From: CAYMJK01 sp043101635 | GTDB lineage: Bacteria > Planctomycetota > Phycisphaerae > Phycisphaerales > UBA1924 | Assembly: GCA_043101635.1 (NCBI GenBank) | Contig: JBICIE010000232.1 | Location: forward strand, 1-9,869 | Reading direction: 5' to 3' | Length of the DNA: 9,869 nucleotides | Shown here: in pieces, positions 1 through 4,816 of the stretch | Layout of the letters: the number at the start of each line of letters is the position of its first letter | Numbering within the stretch: the first letter of the stretch is position 1 | The notes under the pieces: model-generated | What the model saw: the letters and a program-made list of their open reading frames with translations, nothing else | Databases searched by the model: none | Told to the model about the DNA's origin: nothing | Translations under genes and position numbers: made by a program

Positions 1-2
1 CG

Positions 3-476
3 GACCTGTTCACCTTCGCCATGCTCGACCAGGTCGATGTCGTGCGCGCCTATTGCGAGGCCAATCCCGGCATCCAGGGCGCCCTGGGCCCGCACGGCAT
101 CACGCTCTTGGCCCACGCCCGCTCCGGCAAGGCCAGCCGCGTCATCACGTATCTCGAGGCCATCGGCGGCGCTGACACGCCGCAACAGTCGCTGCCGACC
201 AGCGCTGCCGAGATCGAGCGCTACCTCGGCCGCTACCGCTTCGGCCCCGGCGGGCGCGACTGGTGGGCCGTGGCGCCCTCCCGCCGCGGCGATGGGTGCA
301 CGCTGATGCGGGCCGAGGACGCCACCGGCCGCTTTCTGCTGCGCACGGGCGAGCATGTGTTCAGCCCCAGCGGCGCCCCGCACGTGCAGGTGCGCTTCGA
401 GGTCGAGGCCGGGCGGGCGACATCGCTGACCATCGAGGGCGCGGGCCGCAGGATCGAGGCCCGGCGGGTGGAGTAG
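3..476 (+). CDS. C-terminal part of an ankyrin-like repeat protein with a beta-rich tail (5' end outside window)
   Basis: The frame is open from the first complete codon at the window edge, so the gene begins upstream. The internal ATG at 21 is probably not the start, because the codons before it (DLFTFAM) read on smoothly. About 157 residues are visible. Residues 1 to ~58 look like one or two ankyrin-type helical repeats: 'DVVRAYCEANPG', then 'GPHGITLLAHARSGK', then a closing 'LEAIGGAD'. After a short linker, 'YLGRYRFG' opens a region of alternating short strands, resembling the small C-terminal domain (DUF3471-like) often found after hydrolase or repeat domains. No catalytic residues are visible. 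Ankyrin repeats normally mediate protein contacts, but the partner is unknown. The stop is TAG at 474-476, followed at once by a palindromic repeat. The ankyrin call is a sequence-style judgement; coding status is much surer than family. Confidence 0.7.
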   Translation, partial: DLFTFAMLDQVDVVRAYCEANPGIQGALGPHGITLLAHARSGKASRVITYLEAIGGADTPQQSLPTSAAEIERYLGRYRFGPGGRDWWAVAPSRRGDGCTLMRAEDATGRFLLRTGEHVFSPSGAPHVQVRFEVEAGRATSLTIEGAGRRIEARRVE

Positions 477-482
477 GAAGCT

Positions 483-720
483 TCACCACAGAGGCACAGA
501 GATCGCAGAGAAAGCCATGAAGAAGGGGATGTGCTCCACAGATGGCCACAGATTGACACAGATTGAAGAAATGGCAGTTGGCGCACCCGCATCGTGGTCT
601 GCCTTGATCTGTGTTCATCTGTGTCCATCTGTGGATGGACAAAAAGCAAGGCGCCGCGAAGGCGCCCGCTTCAAACACACTTCATCTTCTCTCTGTGCCC
701 TCTGCGCCTCTGTGGTAAAG
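483..720. repeat. Nested inverted repeat built from CACAGAG and CACAGATG modules
   Basis: Two palindromes sit one inside the other. The outer arms are ~482-514 (ACCACAGAGGCACAGAG...) and ~688-720, whose reverse complement differs at about 6 of 33 positions. The inner arms are 535-568 (TCCACAGATGGCCACAGATT...) and ~603-636, also near-perfect. Each arm is itself a short tandem of an 8-12 base unit. A further small hairpin, GGCGCC-GCGAA-GGCGCC, lies at 650-666. I see no gene here. The open frames crossing it translate only repeat-derived text such as 'HRWTQMNTD' and 'LCALCASVV', which is a familiar source of false proteins. Dispersed elements of this wording occur in planctomycete and related genomes. 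It could form a cruciform or a transcript hairpin downstream of the gene ending at 476. Confidence 0.85.
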
Positions 721-894
721 ACTCCTGCGCGGCGGAGGTTGACCGCAGCGGCCGGGAATCGCGCAACTGCGCATTTTCGGCCGTGCGCAACCGGCGCCGC
801 TTGCCCAGCCGGCGCTGCCGACGCGGCGACGCACGAGTAATCGGACGCTGCCGCTGTTCCCGGACGGTCGCCGGGGTCTTCCTGTTGCGCACCT

Positions 895-1062
895 GGAAGA
901 CCGAGGAGGGCAGCCGGAAGACCCAGGAGGGCGCCCGGAAGACCCAGTTGCGCAGCCGGAAGACCGGGCAGGGCAGCCGGAAGACCCGGCTGCGCAGCTG
1001 GAAGAGCCAGCAGCGCTGCTGGAAGAGCCGGCTCAGCAGCCGGACGACCGGGCGCAGGCGCT
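895..1062. repeat. Eight-copy 21-bp tandem repeat (minisatellite, possibly a coding remnant)
   Basis: Eight consecutive units of exactly 21 bp, starting GGAAGACC or a variant, occupy 895-1062 with no insertion or deletion; units 6-8 are the most diverged. Because 21 is a multiple of three, several frames stay open. The frame starting with CTG at 893 reads as seven-residue units around P-E-D-P/R and ends at TAA after 'RAQALKRRAAMRSAPAHAP'. That frame is open from 743 but has no ATG, GTG or TTG before the repeat. The opposite strand reads as a repeated V-F-R-L-P pattern. I treat it as a repeat, perhaps the relic of a low-complexity protein, rather than a gene. Confidence 0.8.
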
Positions 1063-1119
1063 CAAGCGTCGCGCTGCGATGCGCAGCGCCCCGGCGCACG
1101 CCCCATAAAGCCATACCTG

Positions 1120-1210
1120 GCGCCGGCGGTCGGGATCTGCCGCCCCGCCGGCCACGGCGAAAATTCTACGCCGCTGCGCGGCGATCCCCGCAGGCCCGAA
1201 TCGTCCGCCC
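1120..1210 (+). repeat. Dispersed repeat, copy A (left part only)
   Basis: This copy shares 51 consecutive identical bases (1136-1186) with copy B (1871-1921). It holds the short hairpin CGCCGC-TGC-GCGGCG (1169-1183) followed by ATCCCCGCAGGCCCGAA. It stops around CGTCCGCC and lacks the right-hand palindrome of copies C and E. It lies just beyond the 3' end of the Imm26-like gene. The strand given is the arbitrary common orientation of all five copies. Confidence 0.85.
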
Positions 1211-1231
1211 TAGCGCCGGCGCCCGATGTCC

Positions 1232-1780
1232 CTACTCCGGGGTGTCGGCGCCTTCGGATGAAGGCGTGGGCGGTTCTCGCATGACCGGCGCCGGCCGACC
1301 GCGATGCGGGTTCGCGGCGCCGAGCTTCACGCCCGGCGGTCGCGCTCTGCCCGGGAACAGATACTGGTCGAGGTACTCCGGGTCGTACCACTTGTCCCAG
1401 TACTCCAGGCCGTAGTACGCCTCGAGGAACGCCTCGACCAGCGCGCCGCCGCGCGTCGTTGCCCCTTCCCAGCGTTTGCGCCGCTGCCGCTCGTTGGCCC
1501 ACTGCCGCCGGCGCAGCAGGATCTTGTGGCGCCCGACCACCGGCCACCGCCCGGACTTGAGGTGCTCGGGCGTCGCCCACAGCGCCGAGAGGCAGGCGCT
1601 GGCGCACAGCGCCCGGTCGAGGTCAACGCCCGCGACGCCGTCGCGCTCGATCCGCTGCTCGGAGAGCAGGCACGATGCCGCGGCCATCGGCCGCTCCAGC
1701 ACCTGACCGATCGTCCACAACCCATCGCTCTGCGGAACAAGGAAGATGTCGCCCGGACCGAATTCCTGCTCCTGTGCCAT
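1232..1780 (-). CDS. Imm26-like immunity protein (182 aa)
   Basis: The N-terminus 'FGPGDIFLVPQSDGLWTIGQVL' (residues 7-28) matches the opening pattern of Immunity protein 26: a GDIF strand, then a DG turn, then GxV. Residues ~57-86 continue with 'ALCASACLSALWATP' and 'GRWPVVGRHKI', also typical of that family. Residues 113-142 form an unusual acidic, aromatic stretch with many Tyr and Trp, and the last 40 residues are Pro/Arg-rich and probably disordered. No signal peptide is visible, so it should be cytoplasmic. Imm26 members are predicted to neutralise toxins of polymorphic toxin systems; no toxin is visible here. I start at ATG 1780 rather than an upstream ATG at 1837, because GAGGAAG (1790-1796) lies nine bases before it and the protein then begins with the family motif. 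Repeat copies A and B flank the gene. The family call rests on motif recognition only. Confidence 0.75.
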   Translation of the reverse strand: MAQEQEFGPGDIFLVPQSDGLWTIGQVLERPMAAASCLLSEQRIERDGVAGVDLDRALCASACLSALWATPEHLKSGRWPVVGRHKILLRRRQWANERQRRKRWEGATTRGGALVEAFLEAYYGLEYWDKWYDPEYLDQYLFPGRARPPGVKLGAANPHRGRPAPVMREPPTPSSEGADTPE

Positions 1781-1854
1781 TGCTGCGATCTTCCTCGAAT
1801 CGGGCGCGGCGCGCTGTCGTCCCACGCTTCGCCGCACGCGAGAAGGCAGGCCCG

Positions 1855-1957
1855 GCGCCGGCCGGCCGGGTCTGCCGCCCCGCCGGCCACGGCGAAAATT
1901 CTACGCCGCTGCGCGGCGATCGCCCGAGGCCCGGCGCCGGGCGCCGCCCGTCCGCCG
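1855..1957 (+). repeat. Dispersed repeat, copy B
   Basis: The left half is identical to copy A over 51 bases (1871-1921), including the CGCCGC-TGC-GCGGCG hairpin. Its right half is diverged and G+C-rich and carries no clear CCCTGATGGCGG palindrome. It fills the space between the lipoprotein stop (1963) and the Imm26 start (1780). On the minus strand it presents TAGAAT (in GCGTAGAATTTTC) about 110 bases before the Imm26 start. Confidence 0.85.
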
Positions 1958-1962
1958 ACTGC

Positions 1963-2412
1963 TCACCCGCCATCGGAAGGATCGCCCGCGCTCAGCAGCA
2001 CGTGCGTCTTCACGATCGTCCTCTTGGCGACGATGCGGCCCTCCGGGTCAAGTTCGTAGATGTCGAGCGCTGCGCGCGGGAAGAAAGAGGAGATGCGTTC
2101 AGACCGGCCGGCAGGAACATCCTCGGTGAAGAACGCATCAACGGTGACGGATACCTGTCCCGTTGTCGAGTAAACGACATAGCGAGGCGGGGCACTCGGC
2201 GTCTCGACCTGCTCGACACCGTAGAACGTGATCTGGGTCAGATCGGTGGTCGTACCGCCCTCGAAGGGAACGACCTCATAGCTCGACGCGGCGAAGAGCG
2301 GCGCTGGCAGAGTGCCCAAGCTCCCGGTGGGTGTCGAGTCGTTGCAGCCAGGAATCGCGATAAGGAGACACGCCAGGAGCGTCCGCGCGCACGGCCGACC
2401 ACTGCGCTGCAT
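1963..2412 (-). CDS. Small predicted lipoprotein, unknown function (149 aa)
   Basis: The N-terminus is a lipoprotein signal peptide: basic residues (MQRSGRPCAR), a hydrophobic core (TLLACLLIAI) and a lipobox I-P-G-C with Cys23 as the expected lipidated residue. Proline at position -2 of the lipobox is unusual. The mature part, ~126 residues, is rich in Thr, Val, Tyr and acidic residues and looks like a compact beta domain ('YVVYSTTGQVSVTVDAFF', 'ALDIYELDPEGRIVAKRTIV'). I do not recognise a family. ATG 2412 is chosen because it places the signal peptide exactly at the N-terminus; the frame extends further upstream but runs into repeat C. Its Shine-Dalgarno site is weak (GGGGA ~12 bases upstream). 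The gene sits between repeats B and C, with B ending about six bases beyond the stop. Confidence 0.7.
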   Translation of the reverse strand: MQRSGRPCARTLLACLLIAIPGCNDSTPTGSLGTLPAPLFAASSYEVVPFEGGTTTDLTQITFYGVEQVETPSAPPRYVVYSTTGQVSVTVDAFFTEDVPAGRSERISSFFPRAALDIYELDPEGRIVAKRTIVKTHVLLSAGDPSDGG

Positions 2413-2526
2413 GCGCCGAGATGTCCCCGCGCGCTTCGTCACTCGCGCTCCTCGCTGCGGGTCCGCCACCGGCGAGAACACACGGCCATCGAACGCCGAT
2501 GACCAGAGGTCGCAGGCCCGCATCAG

Positions 2527-2666
2527 GCGCCGGCCGGCCGGGCCATCCGCCCCGCCGGCCACGGTGAGAATTCTACGCCGCTGCGCGGCGATCCCCGCAG
2601 GCCCGAACCGTCCGCCGGACCCTGATGGCGGAGCCTTGGGTTTCAATACAATCCCGCCATCAGGGG
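2527..2666 (+). repeat. Dispersed repeat, copy C (full-length form)
   Basis: This is the most complete copy: a G+C-rich left end like copy B, GAGAATTCTACGCC, the CGCCGC-TGC-GCGGCG hairpin, ATCCCCGCAGGCCCGAACCG, then a palindrome with 12-base perfect arms (2620-2631 and 2654-2665). Bases 2566-2666 match copy E (3721-3821) at 99 of 101 positions. Its right end overlaps the stop codon of the 58-residue minus-strand gene. Confidence 0.9.
2620..2665. terminator. Palindrome at the right end of repeat C, possible hairpin terminator
   Basis: CCCTGATGGCGG and CCGCCATCAGGG are perfect 12-base complements around a 22-base loop. On the minus strand it begins at the stop codon (2660-2662) of the 58-residue gene, where a terminator would lie. 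No T-run follows, so termination is only a possibility; it may instead be a structural end of the repeat. Confidence 0.35.
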
Positions 2667-2836
2667 CGAGCGGATGCGCCAGCATCGGCGCGAATGAGCC
2701 AACCCACGAGGAGCCCAAGACACGCGGCGCCGAGCGCCGGCAGGGTCGACTCGCACGTGACGAGCAGCACAAGCGTCAGGCACGCAAACGCGATGCCGAC
2801 GATCAGCCTCCATCGCCATGTGGGAAGGTCGCGCAC
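2660..2836 (-). CDS. Small two-helix membrane protein (58 aa), hypothetical
   Basis: From a GTG at 2834-2836 the frame encodes 58 residues with a typical small membrane protein layout: a short charged N-terminus (VRDLPTWRWR), a hydrophobic helix at ~11-28 (LIVGIAFACLTLVLLVTC), a short turn, a second helix at ~32-48 (LPALGAACLGLLVGWLI) and a polar tail. I do not know the family. The start is uncertain; there is no clear Shine-Dalgarno site, and TAGGGT lies eight bases before the GTG. The gene is enclosed by repeats: D begins almost at its start codon, and its stop codon lies inside the palindrome of C. It is divergent from the sulfotransferase gene. The hydrophobic pattern could be chance, but two well-formed helices with few charges are hard to get from G+C-rich noise. 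Confidence 0.5.
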   Translation of the reverse strand: MRDLPTWRWRLIVGIAFACLTLVLLVTCESTLPALGAACLGLLVGWLIRADAGASARP

Positions 2837-2841
2837 GCTGC

Positions 2842-2945
2842 CAAACCCTACGCCGCTCGGGCGATCCCCGCAGGCCCGAACCGTCCGCCGGAGGCTGATG
2901 GCGGCGATCTCGGCTGCAATACAATCCCGCCGCCCCCACCCAGGG
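2842..2945 (+). repeat. Dispersed repeat, copy D (diverged)
   Basis: It carries CCTACGCCGCT, a one-base-shortened hairpin, then GCGATCCCCGCAGGCCCGAA and CCGTCCGCCGGA, then CTGATGGCGG, then CAATACAATCCCGCC. The right arm of the palindrome is interrupted by extra C-rich bases. It occupies the divergent space between the 58-residue gene and the sulfotransferase gene, so any promoter for either must lie in or next to it. Confidence 0.8.
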
Positions 2946-3001
2946 GTGCGCGACGGCGCCGACGAAGCGAGCCGGGTCAGGTGAGCACAACCGTGCACGA
3001 C

Positions 3002-3697
3002 ATGACGACGGTCGGCAGGCGGCTCAAGGCGGATGTGGCCGTGCGCTTGCGGCGCCACTGGCTCATCAAGGGCCGTACCCTGCGCGACTTCATCCGGCTG
3101 CGCTGCGTGTTCATCCACGTGCCCAAATGCGGCGGCGTTGCCATCACCGAGAGCCTCTTCGGCCATCGCGCGGGCGGCCACCTGATGTGCCGCGACTACG
3201 AGCGCATCTTCCAGCGGATCTACGGCATCGACGACTTCCCGTCGTACTACAGATTCGCCTTCATCCGCAACCCGTGGGATCGTCTGCACTCGGCGTACCA
3301 GTTCCTCCGCGCTGGCGGCATGCTCCCCGCCGATCGCCACTTTGCCGAGCAGCACCTCGCCCGGTACGCTACCTTTGGCGACTTCGTGAAGCGCTGGGTC
3401 AACGAACAGAACATCAGCCTGTGGCTGCATTTCTGGCCGCAGGTCCACTTCCTGCAGAACGCTGCGGGTCGGATCGACTTGAGCTTCATCGGTCGCTTCG
3501 AGACGATGGAGTCCGATTACAACCAGGTGCGTGAGCGCCTCGGAGCGGGCTCGCCGCTGCTGCGACGCAACAGCGCTCGGGCCCCAGTCCCCTACATCGA
3601 CGCCTACGACGATGAGAGCCGCGCCATCGTGGCCCGCGTCTACCGGGAAGACATCGCCCGTCTGGACTACACGTTCGCGCCTGGCGAAAGCCCCTGA
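3002..3697 (+). CDS. Sulfotransferase family 2-like protein (231 aa)
   Basis: This is a PAPS-dependent sulfotransferase of the carbohydrate/Golgi-like family (Sulfotransfer_2 style). The 5'-phosphosulfate loop is 'FIHVPKCGGVAITE' (residues 37-50, PKCGG at 41-45), and the 3'-phosphate site is 'FAFIRNPWDRLHSAY' (85-99). Later segments also fit: 'SFIGRFE' at 161-167 and the closing 'VYREDIARLDYTF' at 213-225. It would transfer sulfate from PAPS to a hydroxyl, usually of a sugar; the acceptor cannot be read from the sequence. No signal peptide is seen, so it is probably cytosolic and may act on surface polysaccharide precursors. ATG 3002 is my start; GTG 2981 would add seven residues, and neither has a good Shine-Dalgarno site. 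An in-frame opening running back to 2312 crosses repeats C and D and is not coding. Repeats D and E flank the gene. Confidence 0.9.
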   Translation: MTTVGRRLKADVAVRLRRHWLIKGRTLRDFIRLRCVFIHVPKCGGVAITESLFGHRAGGHLMCRDYERIFQRIYGIDDFPSYYRFAFIRNPWDRLHSAYQFLRAGGMLPADRHFAEQHLARYATFGDFVKRWVNEQNISLWLHFWPQVHFLQNAAGRIDLSFIGRFETMESDYNQVRERLGAGSPLLRRNSARAPVPYIDAYDDESRAIVARVYREDIARLDYTFAPGESP

Positions 3698-3705
3698 TGC
3701 GCTCG

Positions 3706-3826
3706 GCCGCCGGCTGTGGCGAGAATTCTACACCGCTGCGCGGCGATCCCCGGAGGCCCGAACCGTCCGCCGGACCCTGATGGCGGAGCCTTGGGTTTCA
3801 ATACAATCCCGCCATCAGGGGCCGGC
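3706..3826 (+). repeat. Dispersed repeat, copy E
   Basis: Bases 3721-3821 are almost identical to copy C (two differences in 101), including the short hairpin, ATCCCC, CCCGAACCGTCCGCCGGAC and the complete terminal palindrome. It starts nine bases after the sulfotransferase stop and ends about 45 bases before the zinc-ribbon gene. Such close identity between copies C and E suggests recent copying or gene conversion. Confidence 0.9.
3775..3820. terminator. Palindrome at the right end of repeat E, possible hairpin terminator
   Basis: The same 12-base perfect arms as in copy C (3775-3786 and 3809-3820) surround a loop containing TTGGGTTTCAATACAAT. It lies 78 bases after the sulfotransferase stop, on its downstream side. 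There is no T-run. The loop also contains TACAAT (3802-3807), a good -10 hexamer on the + strand, so a promoter role is equally possible. Confidence 0.35.
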
Positions 3827-3858
3827 GGACATCCCGTGCGCCCGCCCGCGCAGCGCAA

Positions 3859-3864
3859 TACACT
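3859..3864 (+). promoter_or_regulatory. Candidate -10 element (TACACT) for a leaderless transcript
   Basis: TACACT ends five bases before the ATG at 3870 (spacer CGACC). No Shine-Dalgarno site lies in between, so transcription would start at or next to the start codon. No convincing -35 hexamer is present at 16-18 bases. The same arrangement occurs before three other genes in this window. Confidence 0.5.
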
Positions 3865-3869
3865 CGACC

Positions 3870-4676
3870 ATGCGCTGGCGCATCATCCGCCGCTGCCTGC
3901 TCTTCGCGACGCTCGGGCTGGTGACGGCCGTCGCCGCCGCGTGGATCACCAGCGCCCGCTGGCAACTGCGACGAGGACCCAACACGCCCGACAGCGTCGG
4001 CCTGGCGGCCCGCGGCAACATCGTGATGCGGGTGACCGTGTACCGCAGCTTCGGGCTGCAGCGTGAATCCTGGATGCTGGCCGACACCGCCGCCGGCGCC
4101 GGCCCCTGGACCGCCGAGGATGCCGAGCGCATCGGGGCCATCGGCGGCGCCGCCTTCGACATCGAGCGCAGCAGCCGCATGGTGTCCCGCTCGAGCCGCG
4201 GGCAGTTACGTCGCGTCGATGCGCTGGCAGCGCGCGGCCCGCGCCCACCGGTCGCCGACATCGCGCCGCGTATCACGATGGTAGAGCAACTGGACACGGG
4301 CTGGCCGCTGCGGGCACTGCGCTCCACGGTGCGCAGCGATCTGGATGGGATCAGCACGCGGCCGCCCACAACGCTGCGCGGCGGCGTGCGCATACCGTGG
4401 CGCTGGATCGATCCCGGCGCCCGCCCGCGCCTGCCGCTGGCGATCATCCTGCCGCTGGCGCCGCGCCCGGGGCTGGCCATCAACGCGCTGCTGTTTGCCC
4501 TGCTGTGGATGACGGTGCTGCTGCCCGGCGCCATCCGGCGCCGAATCCGCCGCGCCAAGGGCCGCTGCCCGAGGTGCGGCTTCTCCCTCGCCGGCCAGCC
4601 GCAGCCCGGCTGCCCCGAGTGCGGACATGGACGGGAAGAAGTGGCAAAGTGGCCCAGTGGCGAAGTGGCAAAGTGA
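3870..4676 (+). CDS. Two-helix membrane protein with C-terminal zinc ribbon, repeat-encoded tail (268 aa)
   Basis: Residues ~8-26 form an N-terminal membrane helix (CLLFATLGLVTAVAAAWIT). A non-hydrophobic domain of ~170 residues follows, then a second helix at ~202-221 (LAINALLFALLWMTVLLPGA) and a basic stretch. The end is a zinc ribbon with Cys233, Cys236, Cys248 and Cys251 (CPRCGF...CPECG). This layout, with the ribbon just after the last helix, is frequent in Phycisphaerae proteins of unknown function; the central domain would face outward and the ribbon the cytoplasm. The role is unknown. The last residues after CGHGR (EEVAKWPSGEVAK) are encoded by the AAGTGGCAA tandem repeat, so an older stop was probably replaced when the repeat arrived. 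The start at 3870 is supported by the helix position and by TACACT five bases upstream. It is convergent with the DUF3500 gene. Confidence 0.8.
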   Translation: MRWRIIRRCLLFATLGLVTAVAAAWITSARWQLRRGPNTPDSVGLAARGNIVMRVTVYRSFGLQRESWMLADTAAGAGPWTAEDAERIGAIGGAAFDIERSSRMVSRSSRGQLRRVDALAARGPRPPVADIAPRITMVEQLDTGWPLRALRSTVRSDLDGISTRPPTTLRGGVRIPWRWIDPGARPRLPLAIILPLAPRPGLAINALLFALLWMTVLLPGAIRRRIRRAKGRCPRCGFSLAGQPQPGCPECGHGREEVAKWPSGEVAK

Positions 4677-4777
4677 TTCGCCGCGATCGCGCGCGGCAGC
4701 TCTGAGGCGCCCGGCCCAAGTCAGGCGCCCGTCTCCATCACTTTGCCACTGTGCCACTTTGCCACTCTGCCACTTCG
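4637..4777. repeat. Tandem AAGTGGCAA units forming a long inverted repeat between convergent genes
   Basis: The left arm (4637-4677) is a tandem of GAAGTGGCAAAGTGGC-type units. The right arm (4737-4777) is its reverse complement, with about 35 of 40 positions matching. The loop is ~59 bases and G+C-rich. The left arm overlaps the last codons of the zinc-ribbon gene, and the right arm ends 40 bases before the DUF3500 stop codon. Both strands would carry a strong hairpin after a stop codon, so it could act as a shared bidirectional terminator, though no T-run marks an intrinsic one. Confidence 0.85.
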
Positions 4778-4816
4778 CAGCCCCACGCCGCCACGCCCCC
4801 CGTGCCCGCGCCGCCG

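Larger units (their letters stand above)
477..1231. other. Long gene-poor interval made largely of repeats
   Basis: About 755 bases separate the ankyrin-like gene from the Imm26-like gene. They contain the nested palindrome (483-720), a 170-base stretch of unremarkable G+C-rich sequence (721-894), the 21-bp tandem array (895-1062), a short spacer and repeat copy A (1120-1210). The open frames of 100-270 codons on both strands are best explained by high G+C and repeats. I found no start with a Shine-Dalgarno site and no recognisable protein in them, and no tRNA or rRNA signature. Confidence 0.6.

Noticed and set aside
233..649. Proteins reading 'HRWTQMNTD' or 'SVSICGHLW' on the minus strand
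   Set aside because: These are translations of the CACAGATG/CACAGAG palindrome, a known type of spurious annotation.
594..1415. A 273-codon + strand frame across the repeat-rich interval
   Set aside because: Its sequence consists of translated CACAGAG repeat, the 21-bp array and repeat A, then runs antisense to Imm26; there is no plausible start signal.
2312..3001. An N-terminal extension of the sulfotransferase back to 2312
   Set aside because: The extension crosses repeats C and D and antisense parts of two other genes and repeats its own text. The sulfotransferase motifs are complete from 3002.
1120..3826. Integron attC sites
   Set aside because: The repeats lack the conserved core motifs and full-length imperfect palindrome of attC, genes lie on both strands and no integrase is in view. 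The array-like layout is reported instead as unexplained.
1120..3826. CRISPR array
   Set aside because: Copies are ~100 bp, diverged, and separated by whole genes rather than uniform short spacers.
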